A DNA stretch of 64,000 nucleotides, from positions 167,896 through 231,895 of the forward strand of contig JAEWCZ010000013.1 in the NCBI GenBank assembly GCA_023390335.1. Reading direction: 5' to 3'. Source of the DNA: Bacillota bacterium (GTDB lineage Bacteria; Bacillota; Clostridia; Acetivibrionales; DSM-1351). Shown here piece by piece: positions 63,711-64,000 of the stretch. Below the pieces are notes generated by a model. The model searched no databases and was not told the DNA's origin. It saw only the letters and a program-made list of their open reading frames with translations. Positions within the stretch are counted from its first letter, which is position 1. The number at the start of each line of letters is the position of its first letter. Made by a program: the position numbers and the translations under genes.

Positions 63711-63739
63711 TTGACACAAAAGTAATGGCGTGTTAACAT
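63711..63739 (+). promoter_or_regulatory. Tandem rRNA-type promoter P2
   Basis: Perfect -35 TTGACA (63711-63716), 17-bp spacer and -10 TAACAT (63734-63739), again followed by AAGCTGTCTCG (63744-63754). It lies 111 bases after P1. Confidence 0.85.
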
Positions 63740-63819
63740 AACTAAGCTGTCTCGGATGGCAATACTTTAAACCGGTCAAGGTAATAACAAATTGCCAAAA
63801 ACTGAAAGTTAAAAAAGTA

Positions 63820-63848
63820 TTGACAACACAACAGCATCGTGGTAACAT
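63820..63848 (+). promoter_or_regulatory. Tandem rRNA-type promoter P3
   Basis: Perfect -35 TTGACA (63820-63825), 17-bp spacer and -10 TAACAT (63843-63848), with an A-rich stretch (GTTAAAAAAG) upstream that could act as an UP element. It lies 109 bases after P2. Confidence 0.85.
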
Positions 63849-64000
63849 GATTAAACTGATTGCGGCAAGCAAACAGCAAAACCTTACAAAGCAGTCGTAA
63901 GAAGGCTTTATGGACTTTGAAAAGTAAACAGTGATAAACATGTAAAGGAACTCGAAAAAATTCCGAAATCGTAAAACGATTTCAAAATTGAGTAACTTGC
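63849..64000 (+). other. Probable rRNA operon leader (16S gene expected past the window)
   Basis: There is no open frame after P3. The stretch has the look of clostridial pre-16S leaders: GGACTTTGAAAAGTAAACAG (63912-63931), then an ATCGTAAAACGAT hairpin (63968-63980). No 16S sequence itself is visible, so the rRNA call rests on promoter type and leader composition. Confidence 0.6.

Noticed and set aside
63669..63941. Minus-strand open frame of 90 codons
   Set aside because: It runs across promoters P2 and P3, has no ribosome site and shows no coding character.
1..64000. CRISPR arrays, tRNA genes and prophage
   Set aside because: I saw no regularly spaced direct repeats, no cas genes, no tRNA-like cloverleaf and no phage structural genes. 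Hand reading cannot exclude a short tRNA; a tRNAscan run would settle it.

Overview
The window comes from a mesophilic, cellulosome-producing clostridium of the Ruminiclostridium cellulolyticum / josui / papyrosolvens group. The sequence is AT-rich. Thirteen secreted glycoside hydrolases carry a type I dockerin whose recognition pairs are Ala-Leu or Ala-Ile, the pattern of this clade. Gene order in the first 17.5 kb reproduces the 3' two thirds of the cip-cel cluster. The species cannot be fixed from the sequence alone.

Layout. (1) 1-17.6 kb: cellulosome operon, consisting of the end of a GH8 gene, cel9G, cel9E, orfX (membrane cohesin), cel9H, cel9J, man5K, cel9M, a second mannanase (GH5_7) where R. 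cellulolyticum has rgl11Y, and cel5N. Strong RNA hairpins sit in several intergenic gaps and the operon ends at a Rho-independent terminator. (2) 17.6-21.7 kb: LysR regulator, cytoplasmic SGNH esterase, cell-wall amidase and secreted metallophosphoesterase. (3) 21.8-26.2 kb: a copper-handling pair, a metal-binding/membrane/cupredoxin fusion followed by a CopA P-type ATPase. (4) 26.3-27.4 kb: a c-di-AMP (ydaO-type) riboswitch in front of an SH3/NlpC-P60 cell-wall hydrolase. (5) 27.5-38.2 kb: a YesM/YesN-like two-component system, a sugar ABC transporter, a GH13_18 phosphorylase resembling glucosylglycerate phosphorylase, a Fe-S protein and a glycerate kinase; together they read as an uptake and phosphorolysis route for glucosylglycerate. 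(6) 38.3-43 kb: hybrid cluster protein, a cellulosomal GH11 xylanase, a flavin split-barrel protein and a PrsA-like foldase. (7) 43-50.9 kb: a second cellulosomal cluster, GH26 mannanase and three GH9 genes; the last is a tandem copy that lacks both signal peptide and dockerin. (8) 50.9-55 kb: a DUF1657 protein, a membrane protein with an internal duplication, a YitT-family protein and a patatin phospholipase. (9) 55-63.4 kb: an accessory island with a broken gene, IS3-family relics on both sides, a 1968-residue secreted RHS protein with a hydrophobic C-terminal tip, and a 69-residue membrane protein that is a candidate immunity partner. (10) 63.6-64 kb: three tandem rRNA-type promoters, so an rRNA operon probably begins just past the window end.

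How the genes work together. The cellulosomal enzymes cover cellulose (GH8, GH9, GH5), mannan (man5K, GH5_7, GH26) and xylan (GH11). OrfX may hold dockerin-bearing enzymes at the membrane before or during assembly. The phosphorolytic operon, the dockerin-less GH9 and the unsecreted SGNH esterase suggest that imported glycosides are also processed in the cytoplasm. The most interesting loci are the RHS toxin/immunity candidate, the putative glucosylglycerate operon, the dockerin-less GH9 copy and the copper-handling fusion protein.
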